Shown: positions 1-8,294 of the stretch, piece by piece
How positions within the stretch are numbered: the first letter of the stretch is position 1
Layout: each line of letters begins with the position of its first letter
Assembly (NCBI RefSeq): GCF_006385255.1
Contig: NZ_VFJE01000055.1
Span: 1-64,000 of the forward strand
Reading direction: 5' to 3'
From: Flavobacterium microcysteis
Lineage (GTDB): Bacteria > Bacteroidota > Bacteroidia > Flavobacteriales > Flavobacteriaceae
Length of the DNA stretch: 64,000 bases
Notes under the pieces: model-generated
The model's input: only the letters and a program-made list of their open reading frames with translations
What the model was told of the DNA's origin: nothing
Databases searched by the model: none
Position numbers and translations under genes: made by a program

Positions 1-120
1 CACCTTAGCACCTTAGCACCTTAGCACCTTAGCACCTTAGCACCTTAGCACCTTAGCACCTTAGCACCTTAGCACCTTAGCACCTTAGCACCTTAGCACC
101 TTAGCACCTTAGCACCTTAG
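1..120. repeat. Tandem octamer array, 15 perfect copies
   Basis: Fifteen uninterrupted copies of the 8-bp unit CACCTTAG fill the first 120 bases, followed by a degenerate copy (CGCCTTAA, then CCTCAG). The array starts at the window edge, so its true length is unknown. Related but degenerate arrays with the core CTTAG/CTAAG every 8 bp occur at 27398-27450, 48714-48751, 49154-49190 and 52931-53213. The copies here are identical, which suggests recent expansion, by slippage or unequal exchange, or strong homogenisation. Confidence 0.97.
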
Positions 121-152
121 CGCCTTAATCCCTCAGAAACTTTAAAAAAAAT

Positions 153-184
153 TTGCATAATTCAAAAACTATTCTAAATATTTG
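153..184 (+). promoter_or_regulatory. Possible promoter of a small transcription unit
   Basis: TTG at 153-155 is followed, 21 bases on, by AATATTTG at 177-184, one mismatch from the Bacteroidetes -7 element TAnnTTTG. It would start a transcript near 191 that ends at the hairpin at 327-364. The spacing is a little long, so this is tentative. Confidence 0.35.
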
Positions 185-222
185 CACACGAAAAATTAAT
201 AACACTTTTAAAACGAAGAAAA

Positions 223-306
223 ATGACTGTATTTGCATCATCATTTCAAAGCTACTCACCAACAGGATTTGGTGCTGTGCGACTTCGTGGCTTATTTCAA
301 TCTTAG
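223..306 (+). CDS. Possible 27-residue peptide in its own transcription unit
   Basis: An ATG at 223 opens a 27-codon frame ending in TAG at 306, containing SYSPTGFGAVRLRG. It lies between a plausible promoter and a strong intrinsic terminator 20 bases after its stop, and is preceded by an A-rich stretch (GAAGAAAA) of the kind common before Flavobacterium start codons. It has no run of one amino acid typical of an attenuator leader and no hydrophobic segment. The function is unknown. The locus could instead make a non-coding RNA of about 170 bases. Confidence 0.35.
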   Translation: MTVFASSFQSYSPTGFGAVRLRGLFQS

Positions 307-326
307 AAATATTTTTTTAGATATAT

Positions 327-364
327 AAAAAAGCCCGAAGCAATTTAGACTCGGGCTTTTTTTA
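327..364. terminator. Intrinsic terminator
   Basis: AAAAAAGCCCGA at 327-338 pairs perfectly with TCGGGCTTTTTT at 351-362 around a 12-base loop, ending in a T run. It closes the small unit at 190-330 and separates it from rtcB. Confidence 0.85.
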
Positions 365-505
365 TTCTAGACACTTCAAAATTTTCCCGAAAAACAGTTC
401 CATTATTTATCCGAAGGGATAAAAGATTTAGCACGCTTATGTTTTTTTCTAAGCTATTTAGAAATTGATATAAGCGGCGCAGAATAATTACAATTAATAA
501 AATTT

Positions 506-1897
506 ATGGGAAATAAATTAACCGGAAAAGACCTGATCAAATTGGGCTTTCCGAAAAACAATTCAATAAATATTGCCCTTGGGCAAATAAACAGATATAG
601 AAAAAGAGAAAAAAAGGAATCCATTCTGGCAGAAGCGAAAGAGGTTTTGCTGCATCCGGAAAAATTCAACGGTCACGGAACTTGGGGTAAAGTAGCTGAA
701 GGTTTGGTAAATCCTGTACAGGTGAGAATGCATCAATTGAAAACAACAAGGGCTCCATTTGCGATTTTTGGAGAAAATGAAATCGATGAACAAGCCAAGT
801 TTCAATTGTATGACTCGCTCAAACTGCCAATTTCGGTAGCAGGAGCCTTGATGCCCGATGCGCACTCAGGATACGGACTGCCTATTGGAGGTGTTTTGGC
901 TACAGACAATGCTGTGATTCCGTACGGAGTTGGTGTTGATATCGGTTGCCGTATGAGCCTTTCTATTTTTGACCTGCCAGCGTCGTTCCTAAAAGGAAAA
1001 GACCATCAGTTGGAGGCCATTTTGAAAGACCATACCAAGTTTGGGATGTATGAAACACACGCAATTAAGGCAGATCATGAAGTGTTCTACAGACGGGAAT
1101 TTCAGGATATTCCGCTATTGAAACGCCTTTTAGACAAGGCTTACAAACAGCTCGGAACTTCTGGTGGCGGTAATCATTTTGTGGAATTCGGAATTGTCAA
1201 GATTGATAATCCGCTAAACGAATGGAAAATAGGAGCAGGAGAGTACTTTGCCGTTCTTTCTCACAGTGGATCACGCGGATTGGGCGCAAATATTGCCAAG
1301 CATTACACTTATTTGGCAACAAAACAATGTCCGCTACCTAAGAATGTACAGCATTTGGCTTGGTTGGACCTTAACACGCACGATGGTCAGGAATATTGGC
1401 TTGCGATGAATTTGGCTGGTGATTATGCCAAAGCCTGTCATGACGATATTCACAGAAGGATTGCCAAGATACTTGGAAAAAGAGTAGTGGTAACCATTGA
1501 AAACCATCACAATTTTGCGTGGAAAGAAATAATTGAAGGCAAGGAATGTATTGTTCATAGAAAAGGAGCGACTCCGGCGGCTGAAGGACAATTAGGAATT
1601 ATTCCGGGTTCGATGACAGCGCCAGGTTATATTGTCAAGGGAAAAGGTAATGCAGAAAGCTTGAATTCAGCTTCTCATGGAGCAGGAAGATTATTTTCAA
1701 GAGCAAAATGCAAAAGTACCTTCACACAGAGTGAAATCAAAAAGGTACTGCTGGCAAATGATGTTACTCTTATTGGAGGCAATATTGATGAAGCGCCTAT
1801 GGCCTACAAAGACATTACGAAAGTAATGGCAAACCAAAGCGAATTGGTAGAAGTACTAGGGACATTCACTCCGAAAATTGTCAGAATGGATCGATAA
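506..1897 (+). CDS. rtcB: RNA-splicing ligase RtcB family, PrfH-associated
   Basis: RtcB proteins join RNA 2',3'-cyclic phosphate (or 3'-phosphate) ends to 5'-OH ends using GTP and manganese. The 463-residue product has the family's metal and nucleotide ligands: DAHSGYGLPIGG (118-129), GVGVDIGCRM with Cys148, GGGNHF with His224, SHSGSRG with His253, ENHHNF around 332-337, and SASHGAGR with the expected guanylylated His391. No Archease gene is visible nearby. prfH begins 11 bp downstream, so this is probably the RtcB paralogue of the RtcB-PrfH rescue and repair pair rather than a tRNA-splicing enzyme. The upstream region has no clean TAnnTTTG promoter, but contains a 7-bp inverted repeat (434-440 with 470-476). 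Confidence 0.95.
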   Translation: MGNKLTGKDLIKLGFPKNNSINIALGQINRYRKREKKESILAEAKEVLLHPEKFNGHGTWGKVAEGLVNPVQVRMHQLKTTRAPFAIFGENEIDEQAKFQLYDSLKLPISVAGALMPDAHSGYGLPIGGVLATDNAVIPYGVGVDIGCRMSLSIFDLPASFLKGKDHQLEAILKDHTKFGMYETHAIKADHEVFYRREFQDIPLLKRLLDKAYKQLGTSGGGNHFVEFGIVKIDNPLNEWKIGAGEYFAVLSHSGSRGLGANIAKHYTYLATKQCPLPKNVQHLAWLDLNTHDGQEYWLAMNLAGDYAKACHDDIHRRIAKILGKRVVVTIENHHNFAWKEIIEGKECIVHRKGATPAAEGQLGIIPGSMTAPGYIVKGKGNAESLNSASHGAGRLFSRAKCKSTFTQSEIKKVLLANDVTLIGGNIDEAPMAYKDITKVMANQSELVEVLGTFTPKIVRMDR

Positions 1898-1908
1898 AAA
1901 ATTAAAAG

Positions 1909-2598
1909 ATGGAAAAGATAATTCAGATAACAGCAGGCCGCGGGCCAGCAGAATGCACTTGGGTAGTTGCCCAAGTGCTTAAAAAAGTTTTGGATGAAGC
2001 GCAGGAACTGCAACTTGAAACCATTGTATTGCATCGTCAGCCGGGTTCTGAAAATGGAACAGTCGAAACGGCTACCCTTTCTGTAAAAGGAAAAGAGGTG
2101 ATGCAGTTTGTAAATTCCTGGGTAGGAACTATCCAATGGATTGGGCAAAGCCAATTCAGAAAGATGCATAAGCGAAAAAACTGGTTTATTGGAATTTTTG
2201 AAATTGAAAAACAGAAAAATTGGTCGATTTCAGAAAACGAAATCCAATATCAGGCAATGAGAAGCTCAGGAGCAGGAGGACAGCATGTGAATAAGGTAAG
2301 TTCGGCTATCAGGGCGACACATTTGCCAACAGGAATTGCTGTGGTGGCAATGGACAGTCGCTCGCAGCACCAAAACAAAAAACTGGCAACAGAAAGATTA
2401 TTAAAAAAACTTGAAAGTGAGACTTTACAGCAGCTCAAAGATCATGTAGGCAAACAATGGGAGAACCAGCTGAATATTCAACGTGGAAACCCAACGAGAA
2501 CATTTGCCGGAACAGATTTTAAGAAGAATAAAATTGAGAAAAGCTATAAAGGAACACGCAGAAAATTAAAAACAGATTTAAGAAATGAAAACAATTGA
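1909..2598 (+). CDS. prfH: Peptide chain release factor H
   Basis: PrfH is a class I release factor homologue with a GGQ domain that lacks normal stop-codon recognition. Biochemical work on the family shows it frees peptides from ribosomes whose 16S decoding centre has been cut, after which the partner RtcB reseals the RNA. The 229-residue protein carries the catalytic loop [13 protein letters not shown] (GGQ at about 123-125) and a basic C-terminal tail rich in Lys/Arg, as in other GGQ factors. It is far shorter than RF1/RF2 (about 360 residues) and no tripeptide anticodon-type domain is evident. It lies 11 bp after rtcB and its last 14 bases overlap the next gene, so the three are very likely one operon. 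Confidence 0.93.
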   Translation: MEKIIQITAGRGPAECTWVVAQVLKKVLDEAQELQLETIVLHRQPGSENGTVETATLSVKGKEVMQFVNSWVGTIQWIGQSQFRKMHKRKNWFIGIFEIEKQKNWSISENEIQYQAMRSSGAGGQHVNKVSSAIRATHLPTGIAVVAMDSRSQHQNKKLATERLLKKLESETLQQLKDHVGKQWENQLNIQRGNPTRTFAGTDFKKNKIEKSYKGTRRKLKTDLRNENN

Positions 2599-3094
2599 TA
2601 AATATGTATTTCAAGCTTTAGATAGCTATCCTTATTCACTAGAAGAAACTATAGAATCATTAGATTATGCTTTTTCCTATGATGCTAAAAATACTATGGT
2701 GCTTTGTCTTTACGGAAGAATCCAGGCTGAGCAATTGTTGAATTATGAAGCTGCCAAAAACTATTTTGAGGAGGCTTTTACAATCAATATCCATGCGTTA
2801 GAAGTCTATCCATATTATATACAAACGCTTATCTTAAATGAAGATTATGAAGAAGCGTTGCGATTGATTGATTTTGCGCTTACAATTAAAGGTATAAACA
2901 AGGCAGACATTTATGTAAAGAAAGCCATACTTTTTGAGGTAAAACATAAATTCAAAAAAGCAATGAGTGAAATCAGAAATGCAAAACTGCATTCTATAAG
3001 CTATGATTCAGAATCTGAGATTAGAGATGTTGAAAAAAGAATCAAGGGTAAGATCGAATTGGTTAAGAAGAAATCTAAAAAGAAATCAAATTAA
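2585..3094 (+). CDS. TPR-repeat protein overlapping prfH
   Basis: This 169-residue soluble protein has helical repeats with TPR spacing (for example residues 38-70 and 75-105, with [16 protein letters not shown] and [13 protein letters not shown]) and ends in a strongly basic tail, [13 protein letters not shown]. There is no signal peptide, so it should be cytoplasmic. Its ATG lies inside the last codons of prfH (14-bp overlap), which suggests translational coupling to the rescue/repair pair. The basic tail would suit RNA or ribosome contact, but that is inference. An intrinsic terminator follows at once, so it is the last gene of the operon. Confidence 0.85.
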   Translation: MKTIDKYVFQALDSYPYSLEETIESLDYAFSYDAKNTMVLCLYGRIQAEQLLNYEAAKNYFEEAFTINIHALEVYPYYIQTLILNEDYEEALRLIDFALTIKGINKADIYVKKAILFEVKHKFKKAMSEIRNAKLHSISYDSESEIRDVEKRIKGKIELVKKKSKKKSN

Positions 3095-3102
3095 TTTTAG
3101 CT

Positions 3103-3135
3103 AAAGGCTGTCCTATTTGGCAGCCTTTATATTTA
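3103..3135 (+). terminator. Terminator of the rtcB-prfH-TPR operon
   Basis: AAAGGCTG-T-CC pairs with GG-CAGCCTTT (3103-3127, one bulged T), followed by an AT-rich tail. Confidence 0.7.
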
Positions 3136-3250
3136 TAGTGATGGGCAGCGGATATCTTTTTAATTGATTAAGATAAACTTCCCGCTAAGAATCACTAAAA
3201 ATCTATAAAAAAAATCATCTTAAAAATTTCTTAAATTTAACAAGAAGTAC

Positions 3251-3258
3251 TAAGTTTG
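3251..3258 (+). promoter_or_regulatory. Promoter -7 element
   Basis: TAAGTTTG is an exact TAnnTTTG match, 32 bases before the ATG at 3290. No clear TTG lies at the usual upstream spacing. Confidence 0.5.
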
Positions 3259-3289
3259 AGATGAAATATAAATAAAAGACAAACCTTAT

Positions 3290-3985
3290 ATGAGAGCACT
3301 CAAAATCATTTCGGACTTACTTCCAATTCCAAGTTATACGGTAATATTAATCTGTTTTTTCTTTCCTTTTATTACGATCAAATGCGGTACAACAGAATTG
3401 GTTTCTGTTACAGGCTTTGATTATGTGGTAGGAACGGATATAAAGGAAAAGACGAAAAACAATGAGTTTTCTAAAAAACTGGAAAAACAATTAGGAAAAG
3501 ACTTGTTTGGTGCAGCCGGAAGCGATTTGGATTCTCTGGATGTTGATGAAGATGGAAATCCGAAAAAAGCAGAAAGTTCACTCCTTCCTGAAGAAACGCC
3601 AGACGAAAGAAATAGTAGAATTGTTATGATGGTCATGATGGGGATTCCATTTCTTATGGCTATAGCAGGACTGATTTTTAGTTTTATCAAAATCAAGCGT
3701 AAAGGACTACTGCATATTGTTCTTTCTTCTGTTGGATTTTTAGTGTTGCTTGTTTTTGGAATCATAATCAAAAGTTCTGACGAGCTGAATGCTGTTACAT
3801 CTATGGCAGACGGCATGGGTGGAGGAATGATTACCATAGGCATGGGAACCGCATACTATATGGCAACTATATTGTTCTTGCTGTTAATTATGTTTTTTGG
3901 TATGCAGAAGTATCTGAAAAATCTCTATAAGGAAGAACAGGTCATTCGAGATGAAGCAATGGACGAATTCCTTACAAAAGAATAA
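3290..3985 (+). CDS. Four-helix membrane protein of unknown function
   Basis: I do not recognise a named family in this 231-residue protein. It has about four membrane segments: residues 14-32, about 108-128, 137-157 and 185-206. Between the first two lies a roughly 75-residue hydrophilic loop rich in Lys, Asp and Glu. The C-terminus is acidic and soluble. It has its own promoter element (3251-3258) and its own terminator (3993-4018), so it is probably monocistronic. Confidence 0.8.
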   Translation: MRALKIISDLLPIPSYTVILICFFFPFITIKCGTTELVSVTGFDYVVGTDIKEKTKNNEFSKKLEKQLGKDLFGAAGSDLDSLDVDEDGNPKKAESSLLPEETPDERNSRIVMMVMMGIPFLMAIAGLIFSFIKIKRKGLLHIVLSSVGFLVLLVFGIIIKSSDELNAVTSMADGMGGGMITIGMGTAYYMATILFLLLIMFFGMQKYLKNLYKEEQVIRDEAMDEFLTKE

Positions 3986-3992
3986 TTAATTA

Positions 3993-4018
3993 AAAACTCC
4001 CTAAATTGGGAGTTTTTT
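3993..4018 (+). terminator. Intrinsic terminator
   Basis: AAAACTCCC at 3993-4001 pairs with GGGAGTTTT at 4008-4016, followed by TT. Confidence 0.85.
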
Positions 4019-4077
4019 CGTTTTATACAGACACTTTCACAAATAAGCAATATTTTTGCGGCTTAATATAACTTGTT

Positions 4078-6273
4078 TTGAGTCCGACTGTTTTTTTAAT
4101 TACGCCACCTTTTACCCAGCTGAATACTCCGTATCCGGCAACGGCATATATTAAAGGGTTTTTGAATACAAAGAATGTTTCTTGTTTTCAGGCGGATCTT
4201 GGAATTGAGGTCATCTTAGAGCTATTCTCAAAACAAGGATTAAGCGATTTGTTTTCTGAAGCGGAAAAAGCACCGGATAAATCGGACAATGCAAAACGAA
4301 TTCTGGCATTACAAGAAGAATATCTCAAAACAATCGATTCGGTAATGCTTTTTTTGCAAGGCAAGAATCCAACATTGTCACACCTGATTTGCCAGGAGGA
4401 TTTTCTTCCGGAAGCTTCCCGGTTTTCACAACTTGAGGAATTAGATTGGGCTTTCGGGACTATGGGAACTCAGGATAAGGCTAAACATTTGGCCACCTTA
4501 TACCTTGAAGATATTTCGGATCTTATTATTGAATGTGTTGATGAAAATTTTGGATTTAGCCGTTATGCAGAAAGAATGGGGCGTTCTGCCAATTCCTTTG
4601 ATGCACTTTATGAAATGTTGCACAGGGAATCTACTTATATAGATAGATTATTGCTTGGGAATCTGGATCAGAAAATGAAGGAATTACAGCCAAAGTTGGT
4701 CTGCTTTTCAGTTCCATTCCCAGGAAATTTATACAGCGCTTTCAAAAGTGCCCAGTTTATTAAAAAGCATTATCCCAATACCAAGATCGCTATGGGCGGT
4801 GGATTTCCTAACACGGAATTACGCTCCTTGTCAGATATTAGGGTAATGGAGTTTTTTGATTATATCACATTGGACGATGGCGAAGTTCCTATCGAAGAGC
4901 TTATTTTAAGCATCGAAAACCCGAATTATGATTCTTATAAAAGAACATTTCTTCTGGAAAACGGAAAAATTATCTATAAAAATAATTCCTCTAAAAAAGA
5001 TTATAAGCAATCTGAGGTGGGAACTCCAGATTATTCGGATCTACTTTTAGACAGTTATATTTCGGTCATAGAAATTGTCAACCCAATGCACAGAATGTGG
5101 AGTGACGGACGCTGGAATAAGCTTACTATGGCACATGGCTGTTATTGGGGGAAATGTACGTTTTGTGACATCTCACTGGATTACATAAAAGTATATGAGC
5201 CGGTAGCTGCCAAACTGCTTTGTGACAGGATGGAAGAACTTATCAGGCAAACAGGACAGAATGGTTTTCATTTTGTAGACGAAGCTGCACCTCCTGCATT
5301 GATGCGAGCACTTGCATTGGAAATTTTACGCAGGAAATTGGCGGTTACCTGGTGGACTAATATTCGTTTTGAAAAAAGTTTTACCCGTGATTTATGTCTT
5401 CTGTTAAAAGCATCGGGCTGTATTGCCGTTTCCGGAGGATTGGAAGTAGCTTCAGACAGGCTGTTGGAATTAATTCAAAAAGGCGTTACTGTAGCTCAAG
5501 TAGCACGGGTAACACGAAATTTTACAGAAGCAGGTATTATGGTACATGCTTACTTGATGTATGGGTTTCCAACTCAAACGGCTCAGGAAACAATAGATTC
5601 TTTAGAAATGGTGCGCCAGTTGTTTGAAATAGGAGTCTTGCAATCCGGTTTTTGGCATCAATTTGCAATGACGGCGCATAGCCCTGTGGGAATGTATCCG
5701 GAAAAATTTGGCGTATTAAAAGAAACAGAAGCCTTGGGGACTTTTGCGAATAACGATATTATACATATTGATAAAACCGGAACCGATCACGATGCTTATA
5801 GCTTTGGCTTAAAGAAATCATTATTCAACTATATGCATGGTATCTGTTTTGATTTTCCGCTGCAGGACTGGTTTGATTTTAAAATACCCCGAACTAAAAT
5901 TCCAAGCGATTATATCTACAATGCGGTACATGAAGAAGAAAATTGGAACGTTAAGCCAACTGCAAAAATAGTATGGTTAGGCAGCAAGCCTTTGATTTCG
6001 ACCTACACCAAGTCTAAAAAAGGAAATTCATGGGAGATGGCTTCTTTGGATTTTCATGCTAAAAAAGAAGCTTTTTCTGTTTCTGTCAGTAAGGAACAGG
6101 GAATCTGGCTTGGAGATATGCTGGAAAAAATAGCAGTTTCAAATTTGAAAACGTATACGTATCAGGAAGTCAAAACCGATTATGAAAATAATTCCGGATT
6201 AGAAGATTTTGAACTGTTCTGGTACAGTAAGCCAATCAATTCTTTACGAGAACAAGGTTTGCTAGTACTTTAG
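4078..6273 (+). CDS. B12-binding domain radical SAM protein
   Basis: The 731-residue protein has an N-terminal cobalamin-binding-like domain (VFLITPPFTQLNTPYPA at the start; MGGGFPNTELRS near residue 241) and a radical SAM barrel. Its cluster motif is HGCYWGKCTFCD (about 355-366). The cysteine spacing is CX4CX2C rather than the usual CX3CX2C, but all three cysteines are present. The substrate cannot be told. The frame has a stop at 4069-4071, and the only start codon before the conserved domain is the TTG at 4078; the first in-frame ATG would delete about 90 residues. Its TAG overlaps the TAA of the convergent gene at 6270. Confidence 0.88.
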   Translation: MSPTVFLITPPFTQLNTPYPATAYIKGFLNTKNVSCFQADLGIEVILELFSKQGLSDLFSEAEKAPDKSDNAKRILALQEEYLKTIDSVMLFLQGKNPTLSHLICQEDFLPEASRFSQLEELDWAFGTMGTQDKAKHLATLYLEDISDLIIECVDENFGFSRYAERMGRSANSFDALYEMLHRESTYIDRLLLGNLDQKMKELQPKLVCFSVPFPGNLYSAFKSAQFIKKHYPNTKIAMGGGFPNTELRSLSDIRVMEFFDYITLDDGEVPIEELILSIENPNYDSYKRTFLLENGKIIYKNNSSKKDYKQSEVGTPDYSDLLLDSYISVIEIVNPMHRMWSDGRWNKLTMAHGCYWGKCTFCDISLDYIKVYEPVAAKLLCDRMEELIRQTGQNGFHFVDEAAPPALMRALALEILRRKLAVTWWTNIRFEKSFTRDLCLLLKASGCIAVSGGLEVASDRLLELIQKGVTVAQVARVTRNFTEAGIMVHAYLMYGFPTQTAQETIDSLEMVRQLFEIGVLQSGFWHQFAMTAHSPVGMYPEKFGVLKETEALGTFANNDIIHIDKTGTDHDAYSFGLKKSLFNYMHGICFDFPLQDWFDFKIPRTKIPSDYIYNAVHEEENWNVKPTAKIVWLGSKPLISTYTKSKKGNSWEMASLDFHAKKEAFSVSVSKEQGIWLGDMLEKIAVSNLKTYTYQEVKTDYENNSGLEDFELFWYSKPINSLREQGLLVL

Positions 6274-6698
6274 TACGTCATTGCTTTCTTCTCGTTGTCT
6301 TCTTTCATTTTTAAATATTTAGCGGACTGGTCTTTCGATAATAATTTTAAAACTTCGACATCAATCTTATCCATTATTTCTCGCATCTTGTCTCTCTTTT
6401 CCTGGACATGTATATTGCTTTTAGAAATCTCTTCAATATTGCTTTTGTTGTCGTTTATAATTGCTTTCACGGCAGCAAATTGCAAACCATCCAGTTTTAG
6501 TTCTTTGTCCAGATAGGTCGCCCAGCTTTCGGCCATATCAACTTTTTCCTTGCTGTTTTTCTTAGGTTTGTTTTGTCTTACTTCTGAGCCAATAGATCGG
6601 TCAACACCGCCTCCATAGGGATTATAATATTGTGCAGAAGCTGTATCAGGACAAAGCATTAGAAAAAATATAGCGATAAAGAACAATCCGGTTTTCAT
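6270..6698 (-). CDS. Small secreted protein with charged helical domain
   Basis: This 142-residue protein has a signal peptide (hydrophobic 4-22, cleavage after TASA) and a short QYYNPYGGG segment. An amphipathic, Lys/Glu-rich helical domain fills residues 45-142 (LDKELKLDGLQFAAVKAI; LKLLSKDQSAKYLKMKE). The pattern recalls periplasmic Spy/LTXXQ-like chaperone folds, but I cannot confirm the family. It converges on the radical SAM gene, with overlapping stop codons. Confidence 0.75.
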   Translation of the reverse strand: MKTGLFFIAIFFLMLCPDTASAQYYNPYGGGVDRSIGSEVRQNKPKKNSKEKVDMAESWATYLDKELKLDGLQFAAVKAIINDNKSNIEEISKSNIHVQEKRDKMREIMDKIDVEVLKLLSKDQSAKYLKMKEDNEKKAMTY

Positions 6699-6782
6699 AA
6701 ATTAAGATTTTTGAGTTTCAAACTTACTCATTTTTTAAGCCAAATATAAAAAAATGGGATATTTTAACAAGATGTATGCGGT

Positions 6783-6953
6783 TCATCGGTCGTTATCATT
6801 AACCTCAGACTCTTCTTCAGGTTTTGCCTTGTATTCTTCGTTGAAAAATTTCTCGACCTTTTTTTGGTCTTTTAGATTTCGCTTAATCAGAAATACAATC
6901 AAAATCAAGCCAATCAAAACTATAATACTTATTGTTATCCAGTTGATTTCCAT
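6783..6953 (-). CDS. 56-residue single-pass membrane protein
   Basis: The minus-strand frame from ATG 6953 to TGA 6783 encodes MEINWITISIIVLIGLILIV and continues with a short basic stretch (KRNLKDQKK) and an acidic tail (EEYKAKPEEESEVNDNDR). It therefore has one N-terminal membrane helix, a positive-inside anchor and a soluble acidic tail. This arrangement is common in small Flavobacterium membrane proteins. A plus-strand open frame at 6754-6975 overlaps it but looks non-coding. Function unknown. Confidence 0.75.
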   Translation of the reverse strand: MEINWITISIIVLIGLILIVFLIKRNLKDQKKVEKFFNEEYKAKPEEESEVNDNDR

Positions 6954-6995
6954 GATTTTTTATATAAAGTTATGAAAATCCTAATGAAGTTCATG

Positions 6996-7541
6996 TTATC
7001 TTTTTAGATGCTCCTCTTTTAGCAGGGAATAAACCACAGAATCTTCAAATCGCCCGTCTTTTTGATAATGTTGGCGTAAATGACCTTCCTTTATAAATCC
7101 AAATTTATTGACTAACTGTATTGATGCAGTGTTTGTTGGACTGATAAAAGCCTCGACACGATGGAGTTGCATAGTATCAAATCCATAGTCAAGAACGTGC
7201 TGCAAGGCTTCGCTCATCAATCCCATTCCTTTGAAATTATCGTCAGTAAGTGCATATCCAATTTCGGCACGGTCATGATCCAGATACCAGGTATGGTATC
7301 CACATCCACCAATAACCCTATTGCTTTTCTTATCAAGTAATTGAAATAGCACCATCGACTTATTGTGCGTGGTTATTCCTTTTTTGAATTTTTCCTTTTC
7401 TGCCTGCAGCTTTTCTGGACTAGAAATACCTAAAAACTCTTGTAGCTCTTTTTCAGAAAAATGCTCAAACACATAGTGGTAGGTTTCGGGTATAATCTTC
7501 CTGAGTAAGAGTCTTTCTGTTTCAATCGTAAAGAAAATCAT
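6996..7541 (-). CDS. GNAT acetyltransferase, RimJ/RimL-like
   Basis: This 181-residue GCN5-related N-acetyltransferase belongs to the ribosomal-protein Ser/Ala acetyltransferase-like group. It begins with TERLLLRKI, has the acetyl-CoA motif region IGYALTDDNFKGMGLMSEAL, and ends with the family's HRVEAFISPTNTASIQLVNK and FGFIKEGHLRQHY segments. It probably acetylates an amino-terminal or small-molecule amine; the substrate cannot be inferred. It is monocistronic on the minus strand. Confidence 0.88.
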   Translation of the reverse strand: MIFFTIETERLLLRKIIPETYHYVFEHFSEKELQEFLGISSPEKLQAEKEKFKKGITTHNKSMVLFQLLDKKSNRVIGGCGYHTWYLDHDRAEIGYALTDDNFKGMGLMSEALQHVLDYGFDTMQLHRVEAFISPTNTASIQLVNKFGFIKEGHLRQHYQKDGRFEDSVVYSLLKEEHLKR

Positions 7542-7682
7542 GTTGAAATTTATGAATAGTATTATGTAAAAATAAATAAAAAATAGAGTTGGATGCTCAA
7601 TAAATAGAAGGATTATATGCCTTTTATCAATATAAATTAATCTATGTTCGAAAAATATTTTATATTTTTCAGTATAAATTTA

Positions 7683-7711
7683 TTGTTTTTCAATAAAAAT
7701 AAATATATTTG
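7683..7711 (+). promoter_or_regulatory. Consensus Bacteroidetes promoter
   Basis: TTG at 7683-7685, an 18-base spacer and TATATTTG at 7704-7711 match TTG-N18-TAnnTTTG exactly. Transcription would start near 7718. That rules out the upstream in-frame ATG at 7644 and favours translation from 7737 for the next gene. Confidence 0.8.
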
Positions 7712-7736
7712 TACCGTAATGATTAAATCAAACGAT

Positions 7737-8291
7737 ATGGAAATTAAAATTAGTACTAATCAAATCCTTGCTGTATTGCATGTCTTATCCTGGATCATAT
7801 TTCTCGGATTGTGTTTTGAAGCGGGTGCTCTTATGGTTAATGCTGTTATGACATTGACGCTGGATCCAACAGAAACGAAACATTTATGGATGCTGATCGA
7901 TTTCTCTGATCTGTACAACTACGGTTCTCAGCATTATGTGGTAATAATGTCGCAAATTATTATTGTGGCAGTACTAAAAGCACTGATGTTTTATTTGATT
8001 GTAAAAATTCTATACGAGAAAAAACTGGATATGGCGCAGCCTTTTAACCCTGCACTGAGGCGTTTTATTTTGCTAGTATCTTATCTGGCTTTAGGAATAG
8101 GATTTTTTTCTGGTTGGGGAGCGGAGTACAGTAAGGGGCTGGTTCAGCAAGGTGTTGTTATGCCTAGTTTAGACGATATGCACTTAGACGGTTCTGATGT
8201 GTGGCTATTTATATGGATAATTCTTTTAATCATAGCGCAAATTTTCAAAAGAGGCATCGAAATCCAATCCGAAAATGACCTAACAATATAG
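7737..8291 (+). CDS. DUF2975 membrane protein
   Basis: From ATG 7737 this is a 184-residue protein with four membrane segments: about residues 12-35, 62-88, 108-130 and 148-168. The layout and pairing match DUF2975 proteins, which are typically encoded next to a small Cro/C1-like regulator, as here. The longer frame from 7644 would start upstream of the promoter and is rejected; ATG 7719 coincides with the expected transcription start. The regulator gene begins 3 bp after its stop. Its physiological role is unknown. Confidence 0.85.
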   Translation: MEIKISTNQILAVLHVLSWIIFLGLCFEAGALMVNAVMTLTLDPTETKHLWMLIDFSDLYNYGSQHYVVIMSQIIIVAVLKALMFYLIVKILYEKKLDMAQPFNPALRRFILLVSYLALGIGFFSGWGAEYSKGLVQQGVVMPSLDDMHLDGSDVWLFIWIILLIIAQIFKRGIEIQSENDLTI

Positions 8292-8294
8292 CTT

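Noticed and set aside
1..120. CRISPR array
   Set aside because: The unit is 8 bp with no spacers, so it is a simple tandem repeat.
4078..4345. Start at the first in-frame ATG of the radical SAM gene
   Set aside because: This would remove about 90 residues, including the start of the cobalamin-binding-like domain.
6754..6975. 73-codon plus-strand frame
   Set aside because: It overlaps the better supported minus-strand gene at 6783-6953 and has no conserved-looking features.
7644..7736. N-terminal extension of the DUF2975 protein
   Set aside because: It lies at or upstream of the predicted transcription start from the promoter at 7683-7711.
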